NCBI GenBank assembly: GCA_021299375.1
Contig: JAJTGR010000038.1
Location: 1 to 64,000 of the forward strand
Direction: 5' to 3'
Origin: Gemmatimonadota bacterium
GTDB lineage: Bacteria; Gemmatimonadota; Gemmatimonadetes; Gemmatimonadales; Gemmatimonadaceae
Length of the DNA stretch: 64,000 nucleotides
Below the pieces are notes generated by a model, which did no database searches, was not told the origin of the DNA, and worked only from the letters and a program-made list of their open reading frames with translations. The position numbers and the translations under genes are program-made. Positions 18,589 through 25,410 of this stretch are shown here, piece after piece; the stretch's first letter is position 1, and every line of letters begins with the position of its first letter.

Positions 18589-18617
18589 TACCGCGGATCC
18601 CTCACCGCAGGGGTAGG
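18589..18617. repeat. Second copy of the GCGGATCCCTCACCG repeat
   Basis: The segment 18593-18607 repeats the 15-base sequence at 2861-2875. It is framed by CTACC and GGTAG, which could close a short hairpin. It lies upstream of drmD, while the first copy lies between the two left operons, so the copies bracket the DISARM-HAD-SSB-tail block. Confidence 0.55.
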
Positions 18618-18899
18618 GCCAGCCAATTGTAATACTCGCTTCTTTATGGTATGACAGAATCGTCCGACGCCGATGCCCCCGATGTGGCCACCGGCGTGTG
18701 TACGATGCCGGAATGGTGCCCGCCCGGGGTCAAGGGCGGCCGGGGCGTACCGGGATCGGCAGTCACGGGCAGGAATGAGCGAGCGGCACCCTGCCTTACA
18801 CCTAATGTGTGGGGTTGCCTACCCTGGACTCTCTGGGGGATCGCCGTTCGCCGATTATCGACGGCGACTCGAAACTGAAGCTTGCCTCTTTGGGGACTC

Positions 18900-18945
18900 C
18901 CCGCGGATCCCTCGCCTCGGCCTTGGCCAGTGAGGGATCCGCGGG
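18900..18945 (-). terminator. Large palindrome, probable terminator of the 18958-19278 gene
   Basis: CCCGCGGATCCCTC (18900-18913) and GAGGGATCCGCGGG (18932-18945) are perfect 14-base complements with an 18-base loop. It begins 12 bases after the stop of the minus-strand gene. There is no U-run, so it may instead be a member of the GGATCCCTC palindrome family seen at 2863 and 18593. Confidence 0.5.
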
Positions 18946-18957
18946 CGGCGACCCCCC

Positions 18958-19278
18958 TTACAGTTTCGATGCGGCTTCGGCCACGGCGGCAAAGTTCTGG
19001 TCGTCGAGGCGGTACCAGAGCCGCCCCAAGTCCAGCGGAAGCACCTGCCCGTCGATGGGCACCTCGGCGATGGCCGCGGCAGCCTCCAGCACCAGCAACT
19101 CGCCGGTGCACCAGAAGCCGTACGAAAGGAGGCGCTGGTAGTCCGGGCCGCCAGTCTTGAGGAGAGCACTCCTGATGGTGGAGCTGTTGCGGGCGACCGG
19201 AGCCGACTCCAAGAGCTCTCTCGCGATCTGATGGCGGCGAGCGGCGGAATTCGAAGGGGCTGCGGACGAGGTAGTCAT
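18958..19278 (-). CDS. Small unknown protein upstream of DISARM
   Basis: The ATG at 19278 is preceded by GGGAGA with 7 bases spacing, which decides the start over a longer frame. The 106-residue product has a polar N-terminus (MTTSSAAPSNSAARRHQIA), then helices (SSTIRSALLKTGGPDYQRLL, ELLVLEAAAAIAEV) and an alanine-rich C-terminus. There is no signal peptide or transmembrane span. I do not recognise a family. It is transcribed toward DISARM but separated from drmD by 521 bases and a palindrome, so it is probably not part of that operon. Confidence 0.6.
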   Translation of the reverse strand: MTTSSAAPSNSAARRHQIARELLESAPVARNSSTIRSALLKTGGPDYQRLLSYGFWCTGELLVLEAAAAIAEVPIDGQVLPLDLGRLWYRLDDQNFAAVAEAASKL

Positions 19279-19626
19279 CTGGTTCTCCCGGTGAGCGCGA
19301 ATGTCCCGCGGCGGCCAATCCGCCGGGCGACCCGCCACCATAACGGAGCGAGCGTCGGCTGCCTCGTGGGGCCTGACTGCCGAGTTGACCCCAGCCAGCT
19401 GGGTCCTGGTGCGCTCCCGACCGGAAAAAGCCGCCCGCCGGCAACACCGAATCGATTAGAGAGGGCAGACCCGGGGAGCTACGTCGGGTCCTGGTGGATC
19501 AGTTCGAGGGCGGCAATCCCAAGGCACCGGGCGTCGGCTTGGTGGCGGGGGATGGGGGGGTTGGGCGCCGCGAAATCGCACCGTTATTGCGGAAGGGCCC
19601 CTAACAACAACGGAGACCCTGCCCGC
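19279..19626. other. Divergent intergenic region upstream of the recombinase operon
   Basis: This 348-base gap lies between the small minus-strand gene and the plus-strand helix-turn-helix/recombinase pair and should hold both promoters. I see no convincing gene, RNA or clear promoter boxes in it. Confidence 0.4.
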
Positions 19627-20049
19627 ATGCTGGCCGCTGCTTCCCTTGATCTCGCAGTAGAAAAGACCGCAACCCGCTCGCGCACCGACCAGCAAGAGCC
19701 GGTGGCCGAGGCCCCGGCGGGAAAGGTGCGATACCTGACCGACCTCGCCCTCCGCGAACGGCTCGCCGCTTGGGAAACGACGCTAAACGACGCTGCAAAG
19801 TTCGGACTTGATGTCCAATCTCAGCTTGCGATGGTTTCTCGCTTTCACAAGCTGATTGAGGAGCTGGCCAAGTCGCCCCAGCAGCTTTCCACGCGCGAGC
19901 TCGCAGCGGCAGAGGGGGTCTCCCAACGGACGGCGCAACGTCGTCAGCGTGATCTGTCGGCCCTCGGCCCGCGGTATGACCGTCAGAAGGCGCTCGCCGG
20001 TGCGGCACGTGCTGGCCGTAGCGCGCAGGTCGGGGGTATGAGCCGATGA
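19627..20049 (+). CDS. Helix-turn-helix protein paired with the recombinase
   Basis: The start is the ATG at 19627, with GGAGA about 10 bases upstream. The 140-residue product has a helical middle (LRERLAAWETTLNDAAKFGL, QSQLAMVSRFHKLIEELAK) and a C-terminal helix-turn-helix (STRELAAAEGVSQRTAQRRQ), followed by a basic tail. The HTH looks like those of DeoR/sigma-70 region 4-like or phage regulators. Its stop overlaps the ATG of the integrase gene (ATGA), so the two are translationally coupled. By analogy with integrase modules it may act as a recombination directionality factor or as a regulator of the integrase; this is inferred from position only. Confidence 0.65.
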   Translation: MLAAASLDLAVEKTATRSRTDQQEPVAEAPAGKVRYLTDLALRERLAAWETTLNDAAKFGLDVQSQLAMVSRFHKLIEELAKSPQQLSTRELAAAEGVSQRTAQRRQRDLSALGPRYDRQKALAGAARAGRSAQVGGMSR

Positions 20050-21527
20050 GCAACCATATCCTGACAACCTGGAAACTGCCCCTTTCGCACAAGCCCCGGG
20101 TCACCCTTTCCCTTAAGGCGAACGGCGCTGGCTATGTGGTGTGGACTAATACCAAGGGCACCGGCAAGGAGGAGCTGTCGACGCTACTCAGCCCGTTCGA
20201 AAACGGGATACTCAAACCCGAGTTGATGGCGCAGCTTGTCCACGTGGCTGCGGCCATGGCAGCCACCGTGGCGACCGACAAGTCGACGGGGGCTGTGGCC
20301 ACCGCTCGCGATCGAGCAATCGAAGCGTATGGAGCCCCGATGTCCTCACCCGCCGCACCGAGTTCGGGCTGGGATTTTGGGGAAGGCGTCGATCGTTACT
20401 TCACCGCTGGAGCGACAGCGAGCGCCGCTCAGCAGGCGGACGAGCGCAAGGCCGTCGAAGACCTGATCAAGCTGCTGACAACGCATTGCCACCTGAAGCT
20501 GTGGTCGCAACTGCGCTGGCCAGACGTGCAGTCGGCACTCAAAAAGTGGGCGGAACTTACCCACAAGAGGTACATGCTCGACATGGCCGGGGTAAAGCGT
20601 GACAGCACCGAGGGCGCATCCGCCCTGAAGGAAAATGCTTCCCGGTCAGGCCTGCCGGAGCTTCGGAAGGCAATACGCGCCGCGAACGTCGTTGTACGAA
20701 TCTCGGAATGGCTGCACGAGCATGAACCGTCATCCGGCGCTGTACCGGTTCGAGTGAAGAACGCCTCGAAGATCGTTCGCGGTATCTGGCAGGCGAAGTT
20801 CGAAGCCACTGGTCAGAGCGAACAGCCTCGACACTCGCCCGCGGAATTCGCCATGATCGTCAACGCGCTACACGACCCGCGCTTTAAAATGGATCCGCGC
20901 CTGCGTCTCGCCCTGCTGATCAACCTGGAGCGGCGCGCTGGTCAGGTTCTCCATGTACGTCGTAGTTATCTCCGAATCACCGACGACAAGAAGATCGCGT
21001 GCCGAATTCCTGGTCGCGGTACGAAGACGACCGCAGAGCTCTACTTCCTCGTGCCTAAAGCGGCCGATGCCCTCTTGGAAGCGATGAACACGGGCTACCT
21101 CTCCGAATTCGAGGCTGAATACCGAGCTGGCAAAATCAAGGATTACTGGATCTTTCCGAAGGGCAAGCTTGCCAAGGGCATCGCAAAGTTCACCGAGGAG
21201 AAGATCACAGGCAGCTCCTGGAACGAGCGCTCGCTGAGCGAGGAGTTCGATGACCTCGAAGCACGTTGCGGCGTAGAGTCGGTGCCCGGTCGCGGTTTCT
21301 ATGGCCTGAAGCGCGCTGCTACGGACATTCTCGATCACCTCGAGGATGACGAGGAGGTGAAGAACGCGTTCTTCTCGCACGCCACCACCGACGTGCGCTT
21401 GCTCTATCTGGACATTCTGCCACGTATGGTGCGTCAGGCCAAGAAGATGGCGGCGTTCCAAGAACGCCTGCGCGAGATCGCCGCGAGCGTTGACCTGAAC
21501 GCGCTCAGGGCTGAAGCTGGTGCCTGA
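20046..21527 (+). CDS. Divergent tyrosine recombinase (island integrase)
   Basis: The 493-residue product has an N-terminal arm, a core-binding-like helical part and a C-terminal domain matching the tyrosine recombinase fold. Box I is LLINLERRAGQVLHVRRSYL (arginine at 296/297). A lysine-bearing beta turn follows (IPGRGTKTTAELYFLV), then the box II region GFYGLKRAATDILDHLEDDE (R423), SHATTD with H445, and the candidate nucleophile Y454 in RLLYLD. The usual H-x-x-R of box II is Y-G-L-K-R here, so the family is divergent. Such enzymes cut and rejoin DNA at att sites, typically in tRNA genes. An integrated tRNA-Pro fragment lies 3 kb downstream, so this is the best candidate for mobilising the island. 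Confidence 0.75.
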   Translation: MSNHILTTWKLPLSHKPRVTLSLKANGAGYVVWTNTKGTGKEELSTLLSPFENGILKPELMAQLVHVAAAMAATVATDKSTGAVATARDRAIEAYGAPMSSPAAPSSGWDFGEGVDRYFTAGATASAAQQADERKAVEDLIKLLTTHCHLKLWSQLRWPDVQSALKKWAELTHKRYMLDMAGVKRDSTEGASALKENASRSGLPELRKAIRAANVVVRISEWLHEHEPSSGAVPVRVKNASKIVRGIWQAKFEATGQSEQPRHSPAEFAMIVNALHDPRFKMDPRLRLALLINLERRAGQVLHVRRSYLRITDDKKIACRIPGRGTKTTAELYFLVPKAADALLEAMNTGYLSEFEAEYRAGKIKDYWIFPKGKLAKGIAKFTEEKITGSSWNERSLSEEFDDLEARCGVESVPGRGFYGLKRAATDILDHLEDDEEVKNAFFSHATTDVRLLYLDILPRMVRQAKKMAAFQERLREIAASVDLNALRAEAGA

Positions 21528-21700
21528 GGATTCGTTCGCGTGCCGGGGGCCAGCAGGCATTGCGCATATCTTCGCGCTTCACCCGATGGATCGTGGGCAA
21601 CGGCCAGCTGATCCAGTGGATTCCACTGGCTATTTGTGCCCAACGGATTACGAAGAGGGGTAGCATGTGCCCTAATCGTTGGACCTGGCCAAAGCTGGAA

Positions 21701-23572
21701 TCAACTATCGGAGTCTCCCGAAACTCGAGGCGATTCGCCGCTTCTCCTCGTTGAACGAAAGAAGCTGGCGGCGTTCTCCGTTAGTTCCTCCCAACGCTCC
21801 TCGTGGTGGCGCGGGTAGGGGCGCGAGGGCAGCGGGCTTGGGAACTGGTTTATCGCGGACCACGATACCAAACTCACCGCCCTACCGACTTCACTGGATA
21901 CTTTGTCGGCCAGAACGTTCCCGGGTTGGTGGGACGTACTCTCAACAATCGTTTCTAGCCACTCAACATCCCGCGCGGAGAGGATCTCGAGGGGAAGCAG
22001 CTCGACTGGATCGCTTGGCTCTGCTTGCAACAGGCGCTCACGCTCAAGCTCGTGGTCAATCCATTTTCGCAGAGGTGGACTGAGCGGCACGGGATCGAGC
22101 GAGACGATGATCGGTAACACGCGCCGTACTCGTCTTGTGGTCAGGCCGATACCCGCCAAGGCCCCATCCCTCAGGTATTTCACCGTCTCGTTCAGCTGGT
22201 CTGCGCCGTCAATCACAATCTCTTTGAGCCTTGTCAAGAACCGGAGCTGTGATCGTCCGGTGCGGGCCTCGAGATCGAAAAACTTCCCCTTTACCTCCAC
22301 CAGCAGCAGATCAGAGCCAACGAGCAGTGCGACATCACAAGTTGACGGTGTGTTCTTTGCGCCCCTCTGCACCGCGGAGACTAGTTCTTCGTCCCGAATG
22401 AGGAAGACGGGCCCCGGGGGCCGCCGCTCGCGTGGGTGCCATGATCCGCGCGCAGACAGGGCGCGCTCCATCCGCTCGAATGATCGTTCGACGTAAGCTT
22501 GAAAGCGTAGGCCGACCTCGCGTTGGACTGCAGCACTGAATTTTCGGTCGTTGCTACCGTCCTTTCTCTTCGCGTTCAGCAAGGTGTGATACAGGCCTAC
22601 CGTAAGGCGTCGCTCAAGTTCTTCAATAGAAATGCAGATTCCGACCTCGCCCGTCCAAATGAACGGACTCGTCTCGATTGGCAGCCAATGGCGCGGCCGT
22701 GTTGCACCTTCAGGCCACGCCTCCTTCGCCCGCTCGCAGTAGAGGTCAATCGAGAGCCCAGTGAGCTCGTGAAATTGCTCTCTCGTGCGTTCGTCGAAGC
22801 CGTCGAGGTAGTTCCGACTGAGCATCGGCGTTTGCTCATGAACATTGCTCGAGTCTACCTCAAGCATCTTTCCAATGACCGCGATACAAATCAAGACGTA
22901 GGCACCGAGATCCAGTCCGGTGACGTCATTGAACACCGAAGCCAGATCAGGCCGTCCTCTTTCACCTTCATTCGTGGCAGGATCGAGGAACAGCTCGACC
23001 GCGCGTACGATGGCCGTGACCGTCGGCTCAACGCCGAACCGATAGGCTGCAACCGCGAAGTAGTACACCCATTCGGGATCTGGGGTGACGGCTCCGTCGA
23101 GAGCAGGTGGTTCTACCCCTTGTTCGTACAAGTCGTTCAGAATCAAGAGGGCCTCTCCCAAGAACACCGGAGAGGCCTCTGTATCCTCACGTTCGATCGG
23201 CATTGTAGCCCCAGCAAATATTGCGAGAGCCTTTGCTACGTGCGGATCGAACATAGCGTACGACTCTGCGCGATCTCCGCCGCCGTCCCTTCTCGCGGCC
23301 AGTTGTGCACGCGTCCTCAACGCGGCTAGCTGGGCGGGCGGAAAGAACGCATGGGCGAGTACTTCCTGCGTTTCATGAGCACTCGTGCTCTTATCGCGAA
23401 ATACCGCGCCGACCCGGCCGAGCATCGCCAAGACCTGCGGCAGCGAATAGTGCTCCAGCCGCCGCTGTACCTCGCCCATCGTAGGCTCGACCTTCAAAAG
23501 ATCTCGAGCGCCGACGCGCACTCCGATAAGTCGCGCAGGGTCGATCCGATCATGGCGATTCATTTGCGACAA
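21701..23572 (-). CDS. Large protein with C-terminal PD-(D/E)XK nuclease signature
   Basis: The open frame reaches 23617; I prefer the TTG at 23572, six bases after GGAGG, over ATGs at 23617, 23563 or 23479. Numbered from 23617, residues 1-360 are mostly helical without a known motif. Then comes a restriction-endonuclease-like core: helix REVGLRFQAYVERSF (366-380), STCDVALLVGSDLLLVEVKGK (425-445, with D428, E441 and K443), and helix QLNETVKYLRDGALAG. That D-(x)n-E-x-K pattern is the metal-binding centre of PD-(D/E)XK nucleases. The gene lies alone on the minus strand between integrase and toxin-antitoxin, typical of a cargo defence gene. I do not recognise the N-terminal domain; a defence role is inferred from fold plus location. 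Confidence 0.7.
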   Translation of the reverse strand: MSQMNRHDRIDPARLIGVRVGARDLLKVEPTMGEVQRRLEHYSLPQVLAMLGRVGAVFRDKSTSAHETQEVLAHAFFPPAQLAALRTRAQLAARRDGGGDRAESYAMFDPHVAKALAIFAGATMPIEREDTEASPVFLGEALLILNDLYEQGVEPPALDGAVTPDPEWVYYFAVAAYRFGVEPTVTAIVRAVELFLDPATNEGERGRPDLASVFNDVTGLDLGAYVLICIAVIGKMLEVDSSNVHEQTPMLSRNYLDGFDERTREQFHELTGLSIDLYCERAKEAWPEGATRPRHWLPIETSPFIWTGEVGICISIEELERRLTVGLYHTLLNAKRKDGSNDRKFSAAVQREVGLRFQAYVERSFERMERALSARGSWHPRERRPPGPVFLIRDEELVSAVQRGAKNTPSTCDVALLVGSDLLLVEVKGKFFDLEARTGRSQLRFLTRLKEIVIDGADQLNETVKYLRDGALAGIGLTTRRVRRVLPIIVSLDPVPLSPPLRKWIDHELERERLLQAEPSDPVELLPLEILSARDVEWLETIVESTSHQPGNVLADKVSSEVGRAVSLVSWSAINQFPSPLPSRPYPRHHEERWEELTENAASFFRSTRRSGESPRVSGDSDS

Positions 23573-23651
23573 CAAGTGCCTCCAGGTCTGATTGCCGCGA
23601 GTTCGATGCGCCCGCAACAGTCCGGTAACGCCCTACCCTGCGCTGTTCCCC

Positions 23652-23975
23652 CTAGTCGAGAACGCCGAGTCCGTGCTTCCTCACGACCGCCAACATCTTC
23701 AGCGCCACCCCGCTCGGCTTCTTGGCCCCGGTCTCCCACTTCTCCACCGTGCTGGCGCTGGTATTGAGCCGGCGCGCGAACACGGCCTGACTCACCTTGG
23801 CCTGCTCCCGGATTTTCTTGATCTGGGCCGGGGCGAGGGGCTCGGGAGCACTCAGCGCCGCCTCGTCGAACTGGCGCATGGTCGTCTTGCCGATGGCGCC
23901 GACACGATGAAGCGCAGAGGCGGCGGAATGGATCGCCTCGAAGGCGTCGCTCTTGTACTTAGGCTTGGTCGCCAT
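23652..23975 (-). CDS. XRE-family antitoxin (HigA2/RelB-like)
   Basis: The 107-residue product has a C-terminal Cro/CI-type helix-turn-helix (IKKIREQAKVSQAVFARRLN, then TSASTVEKWETGAKKPSG) after a 50-residue N-terminal extension likely to bind the toxin. Antitoxins of this kind neutralise a RelE-fold mRNA interferase and repress their own promoter. The gene overlaps the upstream toxin gene by 17 bases, the toxin-first order usual for HigBA-type pairs. It sits 34 bases from the end of the nuclease frame and about 570 bases from the tRNA fragment, where it may help stabilise the island. Confidence 0.85.
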   Translation of the reverse strand: MATKPKYKSDAFEAIHSAASALHRVGAIGKTTMRQFDEAALSAPEPLAPAQIKKIREQAKVSQAVFARRLNTSASTVEKWETGAKKPSGVALKMLAVVRKHGLGVLD

Positions 23976-24339
23976 GGCAGATCTCCTCGAGTTCCCTGGC
24001 CGTGAGCAGCTCGGTGAGCTGCGCGGCCGTCAGCTTCTCGTACCCTTTGGCGAGCTCCCGAAAGGTCGCGAGCTCGGCCGCATCGATATTGGCCCGGTCC
24101 TTCTTTGCGAAGAGGTAGGTAAGCACCCAGTGCCGACCACCCTTCGCCAGCACGATGCTCCGGTAGAGGTTCCGGCTCACCCGCTTCTTGTACACGCCAC
24201 CACCCAGGTCGTCACACTGCCCCGCCTGGGCCTGCTTTACGGCGCGGCACAGCTCGTCGTCGCCGATACCGGCTTTCCGGGCGGCTTTGACGAACCACGC
24301 TGTCTTGAACACGCGGGAAGCACCGGGCGATCGAGCCAT
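23959..24339 (-). CDS. RelE/HigB-like toxin (DUF1044-type)
   Basis: The 126-residue product (SRVFKTAWFVKAARKAGIGD, then LYRSIVLAKGGRHWVLTYLF, AKKDRANI) matches the RelE/ParE superfamily layout, with a basic face and the K-K-D-R-x-N-I element of the HigB2/RelE-type toxins. These cut mRNA on the ribosome. Its partner antitoxin follows with a 17-base overlap. The start ATG at 24339 fits the N-terminus of the family. Confidence 0.85.
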   Translation of the reverse strand: MARSPGASRVFKTAWFVKAARKAGIGDDELCRAVKQAQAGQCDDLGGGVYKKRVSRNLYRSIVLAKGGRHWVLTYLFAKKDRANIDAAELATFRELAKGYEKLTAAQLTELLTARELEEICHGDQA

Positions 24340-24545
24340 TGATGAAGTGTAGCACCAAGTGCTACACCCAGCAAGACGGGGCCAGACGGCGCGACGTCAC
24401 GTATGCTGCCCGCCCGGGTCCTCCCCAGAGCGCCCCCAGATGCTTCCCCAGAATTGGCGACAACGGCCCGTTCTGGGTGTCGCGCCTGTCGCACTCTCCC
24501 CTCTGCTGTGTCGCGGTTGTCGCGACCAGAATCGCCGGGCTCCGG

Positions 24546-24590
24546 CTTCGGGAGCAGGAGGTCGCTGGTTCAAATCCAGTCGCCCCGACT
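24546..24590 (+). other. 3' fragment of tRNA-Pro(CGG): attachment site
   Basis: The segment begins at the anticodon loop (TTCGGGA, anticodon CGG), continues with the 3' anticodon strand GCAGG, variable loop AGGTC, T arm (GCTGG TTCAAAT CCAGT) and the 3' acceptor strand CGCCCCG with discriminator A; no CCA is encoded. The D arm and 5' acceptor strand are absent: the bases upstream do not form them. A tRNA 3' piece starting at the anticodon loop is the classical att core left by tyrosine recombinases. This marks the right end of the island. Confidence 0.85.
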
Positions 24591-24597
24591 GACAGAC

Positions 24598-24639
24598 ATG
24601 AAAGCCCCGTATCGACTCTGGTCGGTGCGGGGCTTTCAT
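24598..24639 (+). terminator. Terminator of the interrupted tRNA-Pro locus
   Basis: ATGAAAGCCCCG (24598-24609) and CGGGGCTTTCAT (24628-24639) are perfect 12-base complements with an 18-base loop, ending in TTTCAT. It starts 8 bases after the tRNA fragment, the position expected for the native terminator of the tRNA gene, which supports the idea that sequence to the right is the original chromosome. The rest of 24640-24886 holds nothing I can support. Confidence 0.75.
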
Positions 24640-24886
24640 CGCTGGGCGTTCAGACGGTCCGACGGCTGGCGCCCGAACCGCGACGCCTGCGTGGAGCCCG
24701 AGGTCGGAGGCCAGCGCCGGCCTCCCCACCGTGCGTGCCGACGAACCGGCGTGCCGGACGCGGCTGGTGGCGCGGCGGCAGGTGTGCGCGCCGATGCCGC
24801 CCGTCGCCGAATGCATGCCGAGCCGTTACGACGGCGTCGTCGACTGGTCACCGCGTCGTCTCAGCGGGGCGCGAGACTGCCAGTCC

Positions 24887-25402
24887 ATGACGCCATGGCT
24901 CCGAGGTCTCGACGCGCGTGACCGCGCCCTGTTGGCTTGCTGCGCCCTCTCCCCGTCGTGCGCCCCGACTGCCCGGCGGTTCTGGCTCACCATCACCCAC
25001 GCGGGCGGCGCCCGGGCGAGCATCGGCGTGTGCCTCGCGTCGCTGCTCTTCCCCGCCGTGACGCTCACCACGGCGTGGCGCGCCCTGCTGCTGCTCGGGG
25101 TCTCGCACGCCGTGGTGCAGCTCGTCAAGCGCACCGTGGGCCGTCCGCGCCCCAGTGCGCAGCTCCCCATCGAGGCGATCGTGGCCGTGCCCGACCGCTT
25201 CTCGTTTCCCAGTGGTCATGCCTGTGCGGCCATGGCCGTGGCGGTGGGATTCGCCGCCGCCTTCCCCACGCTCACCGTGCCGCTGCTCGTGCTGGCGTGG
25301 CTGATCGGGTTCTCGCGGGTGATGCTCGGCGTGCACTACCCCGGCGACGTGCTGATAGGCCAGGCGATCGCGCTGGCCACGGCGTACCCGCTGCTGCGCT
25401 GA
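24887..25402 (+). CDS. PAP2-family membrane phosphatase
   Basis: The 171-residue product (ATG at 24887; no clear ribosome binding site, and ATGs at 24791 and 24815 are alternatives) has the three PAP2 signature motifs: KRTVGRPRP, FSFPSGHACA and SRVMLGVHYPGDV, which carry the catalytic and phosphate-binding residues. Hydrophobic segments between them predict about five membrane spans with the active site facing the periplasm. PAP2 enzymes dephosphorylate phosphatidate, PGP, undecaprenyl-pyrophosphate or similar lipids. It is followed after 8 bases by a glycosyltransferase gene, suggesting a role in lipid glycosylation or glycan carrier recycling. The substrate is unknown. Confidence 0.85.
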   Translation: MTPWLRGLDARDRALLACCALSPSCAPTARRFWLTITHAGGARASIGVCLASLLFPAVTLTTAWRALLLLGVSHAVVQLVKRTVGRPRPSAQLPIEAIVAVPDRFSFPSGHACAAMAVAVGFAAAFPTLTVPLLVLAWLIGFSRVMLGVHYPGDVLIGQAIALATAYPLLR

Positions 25403-25410
25403 CGCACCGC

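Larger units (their letters stand above)
18437..18957. other. Gap upstream of the DISARM operon
   Basis: This 521-base stretch holds the likely DISARM promoter (minus strand), one copy of the GCGGATCCCTCACCG repeat and the terminator-like palindrome of the next gene. A 41-codon frame at 18491-18616 on the plus strand has no ribosome binding site and I do not call it. I cannot assign -35/-10 boxes with confidence. Confidence 0.5.
1..24590. mobile_element. Genomic (defence) island integrated at tRNA-Pro, left end outside window
   Basis: The right boundary is the tRNA-Pro 3' fragment. Inside are an integrase with a coupled HTH partner, a toxin-antitoxin pair next to the boundary, a complete class 1 DISARM operon, a PD-(D/E)XK protein, a HAD enzyme and a VirD4-like ATPase. 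No second copy of the att core was seen in the window, so the left end and the intact tRNA are expected further left. The presence of a VirD4-like gene hints at past conjugative ability, but no relaxase or channel genes are visible here. Confidence 0.75.

Noticed and set aside
18491-18616. Small 41-codon plus-strand frame upstream of drmD
   Set aside because: No ribosome binding site, no family match, and the 3' part is the dispersed repeat.
24397-24816. Minus-strand frame reading RLDLNQRPPAPEAG
   Set aside because: This peptide is the usual artefact of translating the antisense of tRNA sequence; here it covers the tRNA-Pro fragment.
24937-25410. N-terminal 158-residue extension of the GT4 gene
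   Set aside because: It runs in another frame over the PAP2 gene; the family start matches the ATG at 25411.
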